Of a stretch of 64,000 nucleotides of DNA, positions 17,314 through 25,931 are shown piece after piece. Under the pieces are notes generated by a model. It was not told where the DNA came from, made no database searches, and saw nothing but the letters and a program-made list of their open reading frames with translations. The stretch covers positions 310,001 through 374,000 of the forward strand of contig CAVYQI010000003.1 of assembly GCA_963770635.1 (NCBI GenBank). Reading direction: 5' to 3'. Positions within the stretch are counted from its first letter, which is position 1. Each line of letters starts with the position of its first letter. The DNA comes from DASZIT01 sp963770635 (GTDB lineage Bacteria > Actinomycetota > Acidimicrobiia > Acidimicrobiales > RAAP-2). The translations under genes were made by a program, and so were the position numbers.

Positions 17314-18130
17314 TCAACGCCTCGACGATGGCGCACCGAGTTGGGCCGAGAGTCGGGACAGCGCGCCGTCGAGGTCGGCGAGCCGGGAGCGGCGGGCCTC
17401 GTCGGCTTCGGCCAACTGGGTCCCGGTGGGAGCGCCGGCGCCGTGGCGGAGGAGACGGTCGGCCTCGACCGCGAAGGCCAGTCCCCGCAGCGACCGGGCC
17501 ACCGTGTTGGTGGCGCTCTGGGCCGCCTCGTCGGGCGCGGTCAAGGCGGCCTGCTCGAGGGCTCGGGCGGACCGGTCCACTTGCACCTCCACCGACCCCC
17601 GGAGCTCGGCGTCGGCGGACATGGCGTTGGCCGACAGCAACGCATCGCGGGCCAGGTGGGCATCGCTCACCGCCGGGAATACCGCCCGCCGCCACGCCGA
17701 CTGCACCTGCATTCGCTTCCGGCGGCCGAGGAGGATCAGCAGCAGGATCACGGCCAGCACCACCACGACGGCGACGATGATCAGGGCCACCGCCGCACCG
17801 CTCAACCCGCGGCTGGTCTTCTTGGGTGTGGCGGTCGTGGTGGTGGTGGTGGTCTTCGGCACCGTGGTCGTCGTCCTCGGCACCGTCGTGGTGGTGGTCT
17901 TCGGCACCGTGGTCGTGGTGGTGGTCGAGGTAGTGGTGGTCGTCGTCGTGGTGGTGACCGGGACGGTGGTGGTGGTGACCGGGACGGTGGTGGTAGTGGC
18001 CGACACCGGGACCGCCGAGCCGAGGGTGAGCGCACCGGTCGCCGAGCGCGGCGCCGGCCACGGCCGCGCCGATCCGGGAACGCCGGGAACGCCGGGAGGC
18101 CGGCGGATCGGAGTCGGGCGATCCCGTCAT
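17314..18130 (-). CDS. Thr-rich secreted-stalk/single-TM protein, unknown function (frame break near N-terminus)
   Basis: The order of parts is: a signal peptide (basic RRSRRSR, then a hydrophobic Ala/Gly stretch ending VPVSA), about 60 residues of TTTTVPVTTTT-type repeats, a membrane segment (ALIIVAVVVVLAVILLLILL), then an RRKR stop-transfer and a charged, Ala-rich helical C-terminal domain of about 125 aa. The Thr stalk would lie outside and the helical part inside. A one-base gain near 18038-18044 separates MTGSPDSD..GAALG from TGALTLGSAVPVSA. Without it the remaining frame starts only at the stalk. I recognise no family. It may be a cell-wall-spanning sensor or scaffold, which is pure inference. 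Confidence 0.6.
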
Positions 18131-18251
18131 CGAAACCTGGTGTGCAGCCACTCGACACCCCCCACTCGGTGCCCGGTTTCCACGGGCGCGGCCTCACCCT
18201 AACCGGGCCGGCACCGACACGACGGACAACCGACGGCACCGTGTACGTCCG

Positions 18252-18627
18252 TCAGCTGTCGACCCGGCCGTAGTCGTCCTCGAGCCGGACGATGTCGTCC
18301 TCCCCGAAGTACTCACCGTGCTGGACCTCCACGAAGACCACCTCGGTGGCGGTGGGGTTCTCGATCCGGTGATCGGTGCCCACCGGGATGTCGACCGACC
18401 CTCCGGCCGCGTACTCGGCCTGGAATCCCGTCCAGGGTGATCAACGCGGTGCCCGGTGACGATGAACCAGTGTTCCGATCGCCGGGTGTGGCGTTGATAG
18501 CTGAGGCGCCGGCCCGGCAGTACGGTGATCCGCTTCACCTTGTAGGTCCGGTTGTCGTCGAGGACCGTATAGCTGCCCCACGGCCGGTGTTCGGTCTCCG
18601 GGGCCCCGGACCGGTCGGCGGGCTCAC
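18252..18627 (-). pseudogene. Cupin domain protein, mannose-6-phosphate isomerase type II-like, three frame breaks
   Basis: Reconstructing across three frame changes (near 18597-18606, 18451-18455 and 18417-18423) gives about 125 aa. Blocks are RPWGSYTVLDDN, YKVKRITVLPGRRLSYQ, SEHWFIVTG-TALITLDGIP, GGSVDIPVGTDHRIENP and VFVEVQHGEYFGEDDIVRLE. This is the cupin of the ManC C-terminal type, which isomerises mannose 6-phosphate and fructose 6-phosphate. The GTG start overlaps the folD stop by 4 nt, so it is the last gene of a purN-purH-folD run. The homology is clear only after joining frames. Consensus error is more likely than true decay. Confidence 0.75.
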
Positions 18628-19479
18628 GACGCCCGCTCGGCGGCGCGCACGGTGTTGCGCAACAACATGGCCCGGGTCATCGGGCCCACCCCGCCGATGC
18701 GGGGGGTGATCCACCCCGCCACCTCGGCGACCGACTCGTCGACATCGGACAGGAGCTTCTTCCCTTCCCACGAGGTCCCGGCGCCGACCACCGCGGCGCC
18801 GGGTTTGACCATGTCCGTGGTGACCAGGCCGGCCCGACCGGCGGCCGCCACCACCACGTCGCCTTGGACGCACCAGTCCGGCCATGTCGTCGACGCCGGT
18901 GTGGACGACGGTGACCGCCGCATTGCAGCCCGGTCGCTTCAGGGCCAGCAGCAGGGCCAGCGGCCGGCCGATGGTCAGCCCCCGACCGATGATCACCACG
19001 TGCTTGCCCTCGACCGGCACGTCGTTGGCCGCGAGCAGCTCGACGATGCCGGCCGGGGTACAGGGCAGCGGGCCGGGCGCCCCCATGACCAGCCGGCCGA
19101 GGTTGACCGGGTGGAGGCCGTCGACATCCTTGTCCGGGTCCACCGCCAGCAGCACCCGCTCCTCGTCGAGCCCGGCCGGCAACGGGAGCTGGACCAGGTA
19201 GGCGTGGATCCGAGGGTCGGCGTTGAAGCGGGCCACCACGGCTTCGAGCTCCGTCTGGGAGACCTCGGCCGGCAGGTGCTCGTGGGCGGAGTCGATCCCG
19301 ACCTCGGCGCAGTCGGCGTGCTTCATCGCGACGTACCGGGCGCTCGGGCCGTCGTCGCCGACCAGGATCGTCCCCAGCCCGACCGTCACCCCGTCGGCGG
19401 CCAGCCGGGCGACCCGATCGGTCACTTCGGCCCGGATCCGGGCGGCCAGCGCCTCGCCGTCGAGCCGGAGGGCGGTCAC
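18624..19479 (-). pseudogene. folD: Bifunctional 5,10-methylene-THF dehydrogenase/cyclohydrolase, one frame break
   Basis: FolD interconverts methylene-, methenyl- and 10-formyl-THF, supplying PurN and PurH. The GTG start (MTALRLDGEALAARIR) is 8 nt after the purH stop. Blocks seen are GLGTILVGDDGPSARYVAMK (catalytic Lys region), YLVQLPLP, DKDVDGLHPVNLGRL and HVVIIGRGLTIGRPLALLL (NADP site). A single frame change near 18861-18870 separates TGVDDMAGLVR from QGDVVVAAAGRAGLVTTDMV. The C-terminal part (GGVGPMTRAMLLRNTV) is intact in the other frame. Reconstructed length is about 284 aa, normal for FolD. Confidence 0.9.
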
Positions 19480-19487
19480 CGGGGTCC

Positions 19488-21020
19488 TCAGTGCCGGAAG
19501 TGGCGTTCGCCCCGGTCGTGACCAGCGCGATCCCCGGCGGCGTCGGCCGCCTCGATGACCGCCGCCGTCGCCGACCGACCCCCCGGGATGCACGACGGCC
19601 GCGACCCCGGCCCGGGCCAGCACCTCGAGGCCGTCGGGAAACGGGAAGAAGGCGTCGCTGGCCGCCGCCGCCGCCCGTCGCCCGGGCGCCGGCCTGGCGA
19701 CGGCGATCTCGGCCGCCACCACCCGGGACTGCTGGCCGGCGCCGACGCCGACGGTCGCCCTGCCCGTCGCCACGAGCGATGGCGTTCGAGGTGGTGCGGG
19801 CGCAGACCCGCCAGGCCAGGGCCAGGTCGTCGCCACTGGGCGTCGGTCGGCCGGGTGTGGTGACCACCTCCCACTCGGACGGGTCCGACGGGAAGCGGTC
19901 GGCGTCCTGGACCAGCAGGCTCGCCCCGAGCCCCCGGACTGGCGGACGACCGCCTCGGGCGCCGGTGCCGACAGCAAGCGGGTGGCCTTCCGCTTCGACG
20001 ACAGCAGGGCCGAGCGCCTCGTCGTCGTAGGCCGGGGCCACGATCACGTCCGCCTGGGGGCCGGCACCGATCGCCTCGGCCAGCGCCGCGTCGACCGGTC
20101 CCGCCGAGGGCCACGACCCCACCGAACGCCGAGACCGGGTCGCTCTCGAGGGCCACGCCGGTAGGCGGTGGCCAGGTGTCGGCCACCGACGGCGCCGCAC
20201 GGGTTGGCGTGCTTGATGATCGCGACGGCCACCTCGGGCCGCCCCGGCCGCGCCGAGCTCGTGGACCAGCCGCCAGGCGGCGTCGGCGTCGAAGAGGTTC
20301 AGGTAGGAGAGCTCCTGCCCGCCGTGCTGCACGACCGCGTCCCACCAGGAGTTCCCGCCGGCGAGCCGGTAGCGGGCGCCGTGCTGGTGGGGGTTCTCGC
20401 CGTAGAGGAGCGATCCGGCCCGCTCGAGGGTGAGGTGGAGGGTGGGGGGCAGGATGGCCGTCGCGTCGGTGCGCCCGTCGTCGAACCACTCGACGATGGC
20501 CGCGTCGTAGGCGGCGGTGTGGGCGAAGGCGGCCGCGGGCCAGCCGGCGCCGGGTCTCGTCGGACAGGGACCCCTGGTCCCGCAGCTCGTCCAGCACCGC
20601 GCCGTAGTCGGCCGGGTCGACGACCACCCCGACGTGGTCGTGGTTCTTGGCCGCCGCCCGCACCATGGTGGGGCCGCCGACGTCGATCAGCTCGATCGAG
20701 GGGTCCGACCGGAACGGGTACAGGTTGCACACCACCAGGTCGATGAGGCCGATCTCCTGGCCCTCGAGATCGGCCAGGTGCTGGGGCTGGGCCCGGTCGG
20801 CCAGGATCCCGCCGGCGATGACCGGATGGAGGGTCTTGACCCGGCCGCCGAGCATCTCCGGCGCGCCGGTGAGGTCGGCGACTTCGAGGTGGGGGATGCC
20901 GGCATCGGCCAGCACCGCGGAGGTGCCGCCGCTGGAGATCAGCTCCCACCCGAGATCGGCGAGGCCGCGGGCCAGGTCCTCCAGCCCCGTCTTGTCGTAC
21001 ACGGACAGCAACGCCTTCAC
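19488..21020 (-). pseudogene. purH: AICAR formyltransferase/IMP cyclohydrolase, multiply frameshifted
   Basis: The N-terminal IMP cyclohydrolase part is intact for about 160 codons (MKALLSVYDKTGLEDLARG, GGRVKTLHPVIAGGIL, NLYPFRSDPSIELIDVGGP). After about 20535 homology jumps between all three minus frames. AAFAHTAAYDAAI, YGENPHQ and LSYLNLFDADAAW are followed by VAIIKHANPCGA (the formyltransferase active-site segment), ESDPVSAFGGVVAL, PSEWEVVTTP, SNAIA, SDAFFPFPDGLE and finally GERHFRH at the stop. I count at least seven switches. Overall length matches a normal PurH (about 510 codons). Because every block is present in order, errors in the sequence are more likely than a dead gene. The start overlaps purN by 4 nt. 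Confidence 0.9.
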
Positions 21021-21664
21021 TCGGTGACCTCCTGCGGTGATCCTCGCTCATCGCCGACCGGGACCGCCAGCGAGTCGATGAAGGCGCGGATGGTCGCCGG
21101 GTAGAGCACCCGCTCCACCGCCTTGATCCGCTCGTGCAACGTCGCCACCGTGTCGTCCGGGAGCACCGGGACCGACTGCTGGGCGAGGATGGGGCCGGCG
21201 TCCATGGCCAGGGTGGCCAGGTGCACGGTGGTGCCGGTCTCGGCCACCCCGGCGGCCAGGGCGGCCTCCACCGCATGCCAACCCGGGAACGCCGGCAGCA
21301 GCGCCGGGTGGGTGTTGAGGATCCGGCCGGGGAAGGCGGTGTGGATGGGCTGGTCGAGCACCGTCCCGAACCCGGCCATCACCACCACGTCGATGGGGTG
21401 AGCGGCCAGCACCTCGACCACCGCCCGGGTGTAGGCCAGCCGGTCGAACTCGCTTCCGAACCCGCCGTAGGCGGCCCGGTCGACCAGGGAGGCGGGCAGC
21501 CCCGCGGCCTCGGCGATGCCGAGCCCGCGGCAGGGCCGGTCGGCCACCACCAGGGCGACCGGGAGCCGGGCGGCGAGGATGGCCTCGAGGATGGTGCCGC
21601 TGCCCGACACCAGCACCCCGATGGCGACCGACGGGGCGGTGTCGGGAAGAGGAGTGGCGACCAC
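21017..21664 (-). CDS. purN: Phosphoribosylglycinamide formyltransferase
   Basis: 215 aa. The N-terminus IGVLVSGSGTILEAIL holds the phosphate-binding loop. ILNTHPALLPAFPGWHAVEAAL contains the Asn and His of the catalytic triad, and AMDAGPILAQ the Asp region. It transfers a formyl group from 10-formyl-THF to GAR in purine synthesis. It is first in the purN-purH-folD-cupin run, with a 4-nt overlap into purH. The frame is intact in contrast to its downstream neighbours. Confidence 0.95.
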   Translation of the reverse strand: MVATPLPDTAPSVAIGVLVSGSGTILEAILAARLPVALVVADRPCRGLGIAEAAGLPASLVDRAAYGGFGSEFDRLAYTRAVVEVLAAHPIDVVVMAGFGTVLDQPIHTAFPGRILNTHPALLPAFPGWHAVEAALAAGVAETGTTVHLATLAMDAGPILAQQSVPVLPDDTVATLHERIKAVERVLYPATIRAFIDSLAVPVGDERGSPQEVTE

Positions 21665-21742
21665 GGCCGCAGGCTACCAGCGGGCTCCTGGTCTCCCTCC
21701 CGGCCCCCGGCGCTCAGATGAGGGGTACGGTCCGCCCCGGCG

Positions 21743-22666
21743 TCACTCGGTGGCGGAGGGTGCCCCGACCCCGACCGGCTCGGCGCTGAAGGTGGTGCGG
21801 GGAACGTTGCCCTCGGCCATCTCGTCCATGCCGATCGGCCCTTCGAGGTCGGCGTTCAGGAACTGATGGATGACCGGGTCGTGCGAGTCGAACATCTCGC
21901 TCTTGGGGGCGAACCGCACCAGACGGGACTGGTAGAGCATCCCGAGGTAGTCGGCCGTCCGCATCACCGAGGGGATGTTGTGGGTGATGATGAAGATGGT
22001 GGCCCCGGTCTCCCGTTGCACGTCCAGCACCAGCTCGTCGAGGAAGGCCACCCGTACCGGGTCGAGGCCGGAGTCAGGCTCGTCGAACAGCACGATCTCG
22101 GGATCGAGCACCAGGGCCCGGGCCAACCCGGCCCGCTTCTTCATGCCCCCGGACACCTCGCCGGGAAGCTTGCGGAGATGGTCCATCAGCCCGACCAGCT
22201 CGGCGTTCTTGTGGACGATCTTGCGGATCTCCCCCTCGTTCTTCTTGGTGTGCTCCCGGAGCGGGAAGGCGATGTTCTCGAACAGGTTCATCGAGCCGAA
22301 CAGCGCGCCGTCCTGGAACAGCACCCCGAACTTGCGCCGGACCCGGAACAGGTTCTTCTGGTTGAGGGTGCTGATCAACTCGCCGTCGATGTAGACGCCT
22401 CCGTTGTTGGGCTTCAACAGCCCGATCACCACCTTCAGCAACACCGACTTCCCGGTCCCCGACGGTCCCAGCACCGCGGTGATCTTCCCCCGGGGCACGT
22501 CGAAGGTGATGTCCTGGAGGACGGTGTGGGAGCCGAACGACTTGGTCACGTTCTGGATGGAGATGGCGGCGTCGGGAAGCGCGGCCGAGGGCGCGGCGGC
22601 CCCGTTCGAGCCCATCGGGGTGGAAAGTCCCGGGACCGCCGACGGAACTCCACTCGGATCAGCCAT
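21743..22666 (-). CDS. mceG: Mce transporter ATP-binding protein (MceG/Mkl, MlaF-like)
   Basis: About 307 aa from the ATG at 22666; in-frame starts at 22675 and 22702 are alternatives. Motifs are Walker A GPSGTGKSVLLK, signature SGGMKKRAGLARAL, Walker B VLFDEPDSGLDPV and the switch His in ITHNIP. MKKRAGLARA is typical of the Mkl/MlaF branch, which powers the YrbE permeases of Mce systems. The C-terminal extension past SEMFDSHDPVIHQFLNADLEGP is also family-like. It is divergent from the mce operon across about 250 bp. Physical linkage is informative because in Mycobacterium tuberculosis the ATPase gene is unlinked. Confidence 0.92.
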   Translation of the reverse strand: MADPSGVPSAVPGLSTPMGSNGAAAPSAALPDAAISIQNVTKSFGSHTVLQDITFDVPRGKITAVLGPSGTGKSVLLKVVIGLLKPNNGGVYIDGELISTLNQKNLFRVRRKFGVLFQDGALFGSMNLFENIAFPLREHTKKNEGEIRKIVHKNAELVGLMDHLRKLPGEVSGGMKKRAGLARALVLDPEIVLFDEPDSGLDPVRVAFLDELVLDVQRETGATIFIITHNIPSVMRTADYLGMLYQSRLVRFAPKSEMFDSHDPVIHQFLNADLEGPIGMDEMAEGNVPRTTFSAEPVGVGAPSATE

Positions 22667-22713
22667 GGCCCTCATCCTCGCATCTTCTGGTTGTTTTCGC
22701 ACACTGCCGGGTA

Positions 22714-22734
22714 CAACTATCTAGCACCAACTAT
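22714..22734. repeat. Tandem CAACTAT direct repeat upstream of mceG and the mce operon
   Basis: CAACTAT occurs at 22714-22720 and 22728-22734, 14 nt apart, in an AT-richer stretch between the divergent mceG and yrbEA genes. It could be a regulator site or part of a promoter. No family can be assigned, and two 7-mers in this length may be chance. Confidence 0.3.
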
Positions 22735-22919
22735 GTAACTTAACGGTGAGGACGACATTGCGACGCCAGGCGGGTCCCAGGCGTGGGAATCCCTGACTAC
22801 CGCAAGTTCTGACTATCCGGTAAGTTCCCCAATCGCAGAAGTTGCAGCACAGCGCCGGACGATCGTCTGAGCGGGGGTTGCCAAAGTAATTTCGTTTCAG
22901 CTGGGGCATCGGAGACTGT

Positions 22920-23846
22920 GTGACGGATGAAAGAGGGCACGACGGGGGCGTGACCGGGGAGGGGGAGGATACCGCCCGAGTTGCCGTCATCGGTCCCGCC
23001 ACCGAGCAGATCCCCCGGGTTTCGCCTCCGCCCTCCTCGGTCCTTCCCCGCCACCGGGTCTCCCGGCCGCCGCTGTTCCCGAAGATCAACTGGTTCCTCG
23101 GCGAGGTCGGGGCCATGTTCGCCTCCGGTTTCGAGGCCCTCCGGCTCGGTATCAAGCAGGGGGTCCCGGTCGGCGAGTTCCTCGACCAGTGCTGGTTTCT
23201 GGCCAAGGTCACCACCCTCCCCCTGATCCTCATCTCGGTGCCGTTCGGCGCGGTCATCGCCCTCGAGGTCGGCGGCCTCCTCCAACAGATCGGCGCCCAG
23301 TCGCAGCTGGGGGCGGCCATGGTGCTGGCGGTGGTGCGGGAACAGGCACCGCTGGCCACCGCCCTGCTCATCGCCGGGGCCGGTGGGTCGGCCATGTGCG
23401 CCGACATCGGCTCCCGCAAGATCCGGGACGAGATCTCCGCCATGGAGGTGATGGGGGTCCAGCCCTTGCAGCGCCTGGTCCTCCCCCGGTTGCTGGCCGC
23501 CATGCTGGTCGCCTTCCTCCTCGACGCCATCGTGTCGGTGGCCGGCATCGCCGGTGGCCTCTACTTCGGTACCCATGACATCCACATCACCGCCAGCAGT
23601 TTCTTTTCCACCTTCGGCGAGCTCAGCCAGCTGGCCGACCTGGCCATGGCCCTGTTCAAGTCGGTGGTGTTCGGGTTCATCGCCGCCATGGTCGCCTGCT
23701 ACAAGGGCATGACCGCCAAGGGCGGTCCGAAAGGTGTCGGGGACGCGGTGAACCAGGCGGTGGTGATCACCTTCATGGTTTCGTTCTTCATAAACTTCGT
23801 GCTGACGGTCGTCTACTTCAACTTCATTCCCCAGCGAGGCATCTAG
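22920..23846 (+). CDS. yrbEA: YrbEA (MlaE-family) permease of the Mce system
   Basis: 308 aa from a GTG. About 60 variable N-terminal residues precede an MlaE domain with about five membrane segments (PLILISVPFGAVIALEVGG, LLAAMLVAFLLDAIVSVAGI and a C-terminal MVSFFINFVLTVVYF). The loop AGAGGSAMCADIGSRKIRDEISAMEVMG is the conserved coupling-type region of MlaE proteins. It forms the membrane channel with YrbEB and is driven by MceG. It is the first gene of the operon, and its stop abuts the yrbEB start. Confidence 0.93.
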   Translation: MTDERGHDGGVTGEGEDTARVAVIGPATEQIPRVSPPPSSVLPRHRVSRPPLFPKINWFLGEVGAMFASGFEALRLGIKQGVPVGEFLDQCWFLAKVTTLPLILISVPFGAVIALEVGGLLQQIGAQSQLGAAMVLAVVREQAPLATALLIAGAGGSAMCADIGSRKIRDEISAMEVMGVQPLQRLVLPRLLAAMLVAFLLDAIVSVAGIAGGLYFGTHDIHITASSFFSTFGELSQLADLAMALFKSVVFGFIAAMVACYKGMTAKGGPKGVGDAVNQAVVITFMVSFFINFVLTVVYFNFIPQRGI

Positions 23847-24665
23847 ATGGCCGCCACCACCTCCATCGGCAACGGCCCCGTCGGCTACGTCTACAAGCAG
23901 ACCCGTTTCTGGTTGCGGACCATCCGCTCGCTCCCCGCCGCCCTCCAGTACCGCCGGGAGATCACCCTGCTGGTCTCCGACATCACCGTCGGCGCCGGCG
24001 CGGTGGTGATCGGGGGCGGCATGTTCTTCGTGGTCGTCGGGATCGCCTTCTTCACCGGCACCGAAGTCGGGCTCGAAGGATTCACCGGTCTCTCCCAGAT
24101 CGGGGCCCAGGCCTTCACCGGGGTCATCTCCGCCCTGGCCAACGTCCGGGAGATCACCCCGCTGGTGGCCGGGTTGGCGTTCGCGGCCCAGGTCGGCGCC
24201 GGGTTCACCGCCCAGCTCGGGGCCATGCGGGTCTCCGAGGAGATCGACGCCCTCGAAGTGATCGGGGTGGACAGCGTCACCTATCTGGTCGGCACCCGGG
24301 TGTGGGCGGCGCTCATCACCATGATCCCCATCTATCTGGCCGCCCTGTTCGCCAGCTTCATCGCCTCCCAACTGATGGTCACCGACCTCTTCCACCTGTC
24401 GGTGGGCACCTATCACCACTTCTTCCAGCTGTTCCTCCCGCCGGTCGACGTCCTCTATTCGTTCGTGAAGGCGATGGTCTTCGTGGTGGCGGTGACCTTC
24501 ATCCACTGCTACTACGGCTATTCGGCCGAGGGCGGGCCGGCCGGGGTGGGGGTGGCCGCCGGCCGGGCCATCCGGATGTCCCTCATCGTGGTCGTGGTCC
24601 TCAACTTCTTTCTGTCGACTGTTCTCTTCAGTGGTGCCTCCTCCGGGGCCAGGCTGGTGGGATGA
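23847..24665 (+). CDS. yrbEB: YrbEB (MlaE-family) permease of the Mce system
   Basis: 272 aa, a second MlaE-type permease starting immediately after the yrbEA stop. Conserved features are the loop VGAGFTAQLGAMRVSEEIDALEVIGVD and about five hydrophobic segments (VIGGGMFFVVVGIAFFTG, TMIPIYLAALFASFIAS, C-terminal SLIVVVVLNFFLSTVLF). YrbEA and YrbEB are expected to form the heterodimeric transmembrane core of the lipid importer. The TGA overlaps the mceA ATG by 4 nt (ATGA), which fixes the mceA start. Confidence 0.93.
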   Translation: MAATTSIGNGPVGYVYKQTRFWLRTIRSLPAALQYRREITLLVSDITVGAGAVVIGGGMFFVVVGIAFFTGTEVGLEGFTGLSQIGAQAFTGVISALANVREITPLVAGLAFAAQVGAGFTAQLGAMRVSEEIDALEVIGVDSVTYLVGTRVWAALITMIPIYLAALFASFIASQLMVTDLFHLSVGTYHHFFQLFLPPVDVLYSFVKAMVFVVAVTFIHCYYGYSAEGGPAGVGVAAGRAIRMSLIVVVVLNFFLSTVLFSGASSGARLVG

Positions 24666-25931
24666 GGCGGCTCAGCGCGTTCAGGACGAACCGCGGTCGT
24701 CCTGGTTGCCCTCGTGGTGGTGGTGGCCGGGGTGGTAGTGATCGAGAACGCGGTGGGCGGGGACTACAGCGGCAACCAGCTGGTGGTCGGCCGCTTCTCC
24801 TCCGCCGGCCAGGGGATCCAACCCGGTGCCGAAGTCGACTTCGACGGCGTCCAGGTCGGCCGGGTCCACTCCATCGCCCTGGTCAACCGGGCCGCCAAGT
24901 TGACCCTCAGCCTCTACCCGAGCTTCCACTTCCCGGCCAACGGGACCGCCACCATCCAACCCGAGAACCTGTTCGGCGCCGACGACGTCGCCATCACCTC
25001 GCCCACCGGTCAGCGGGGCCCGTACCTGAAGCCGGGAGCGACCATCCCCCACACCGCGGTGTCCAGCGAGCTCACCGATCTGCTGGCGGTGGCCGACCCC
25101 CTGCTCCAGCAGATCAACACCACCGACCTGTCGCAGTCCATCTCCGAGCTGGACCAGGCCACCAACGGCGCCGGTTCCGAGATCGCCACCGGGATCACCG
25201 AGGCCGCCAAGCTGGGGACGTTGCTGAGCTCGACCCTTGGCGCCCAGCTCACCGCCCTCGACTCGCTGGCCGCCCTCAACGGCGCCCTGCTCCCGGCGGC
25301 CGCCCAGCTGAACACCGTCTCCCAGGACGCCAACACCGCGCTGCCGGCCATCAACCAGGCCCAGGACAACTTCCAACGCCTGTTGGAGTCGATCAACCCG
25401 TTCGCCGAGAACCTGGCCCAGTTCCTGAGCCTCTACCACCCGGACATCGCCACCCTCTTGACCACCGGCGACAACGTGACCCGGGTGCTCCTGAGCCACG
25501 AGACCAACATCCGACAAACCATCACCGGGCTCTACCAGTACGTCTACCGGCTCTCCCTGGCCCCAGCCGATACCCTCCCCGACGGCTCGAGGATCGGCTA
25601 CTTCCAGGTGTTCATCGACTTCTCCGACGTGAACAACCTGGTCTGCAGCCTGATCGCCCCGGCCAGCGGGGGGCTGGCCGCCCTCGCCCCGCTCCAGGCG
25701 GCGCTGGGCGCCGCCGGTAGCGCCTTCGACTGCTCGGCCCAGACCGCCACCTTCAACCAACTCAACCCGCCGGCGACCACCACCGCCGCCACCACCTCGG
25801 CGGCAACCCCGTCCACCGCCCAGCAGGGCAACCAGGTGGCCCAACAGGTGTACCAGGCGCTCGGCACCCCCCAAGCTCCGGCCCCCCAGGGCCTCAGCGG
25901 CTACCTGTCCATGCTGCTCGGGGGCCTCTGA
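24662..25931 (+). CDS. mceA: MceA-type substrate-binding protein (one frame break at the N-terminus)
   Basis: The ATG at 24662 overlaps yrbEB and reads MRRLSAFRTNR. A one-base gain at 24695-24696 shifts it out of frame. The rest (VVLVALVVVVAGVVVIENAV onward, open from 24714 to the stop) gives a membrane anchor, the MlaD/Mce domain (GRFSSAGQGIQPGAEVDFDGVQVGRV), a long helical region and a Thr/Ala/Gln-rich tail. Total is about 422 aa after correction. Mce proteins form a periplasm-spanning lipid conduit. An internal GTG at 24714 would remove most of the anchor, so frame repair is preferred. Confidence 0.85.

Noticed and set aside
17815..18000. Possible CRISPR-like or satellite repeat
   Set aside because: The repeats are ACC/GTG-type codon repeats of a Thr-rich protein stalk, with no spacers of uniform length.
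19488..21020. Programmed frameshifting in purH, folD, icd or mdh
   Set aside because: No slippery heptamer with downstream structure recurs, the shifts go both ways, and orthologues in bacteria are not recoded.
13124..21020. True pseudogene formation in the TCA/purine block
   Set aside because: All catalytic motifs are preserved in order, no large deletions or in-frame stops inside motifs occur, and compensating indel pairs are more consistent with sequence errors. Not excluded without reads.
3148..22740. Shared 9-mer TATGTAACT upstream of whiB (3148-3156) and mceG (22732-22740)
   Set aside because: The flanks differ and the match is short. Both occur in AT-richer promoter gaps, where such matches arise by chance.
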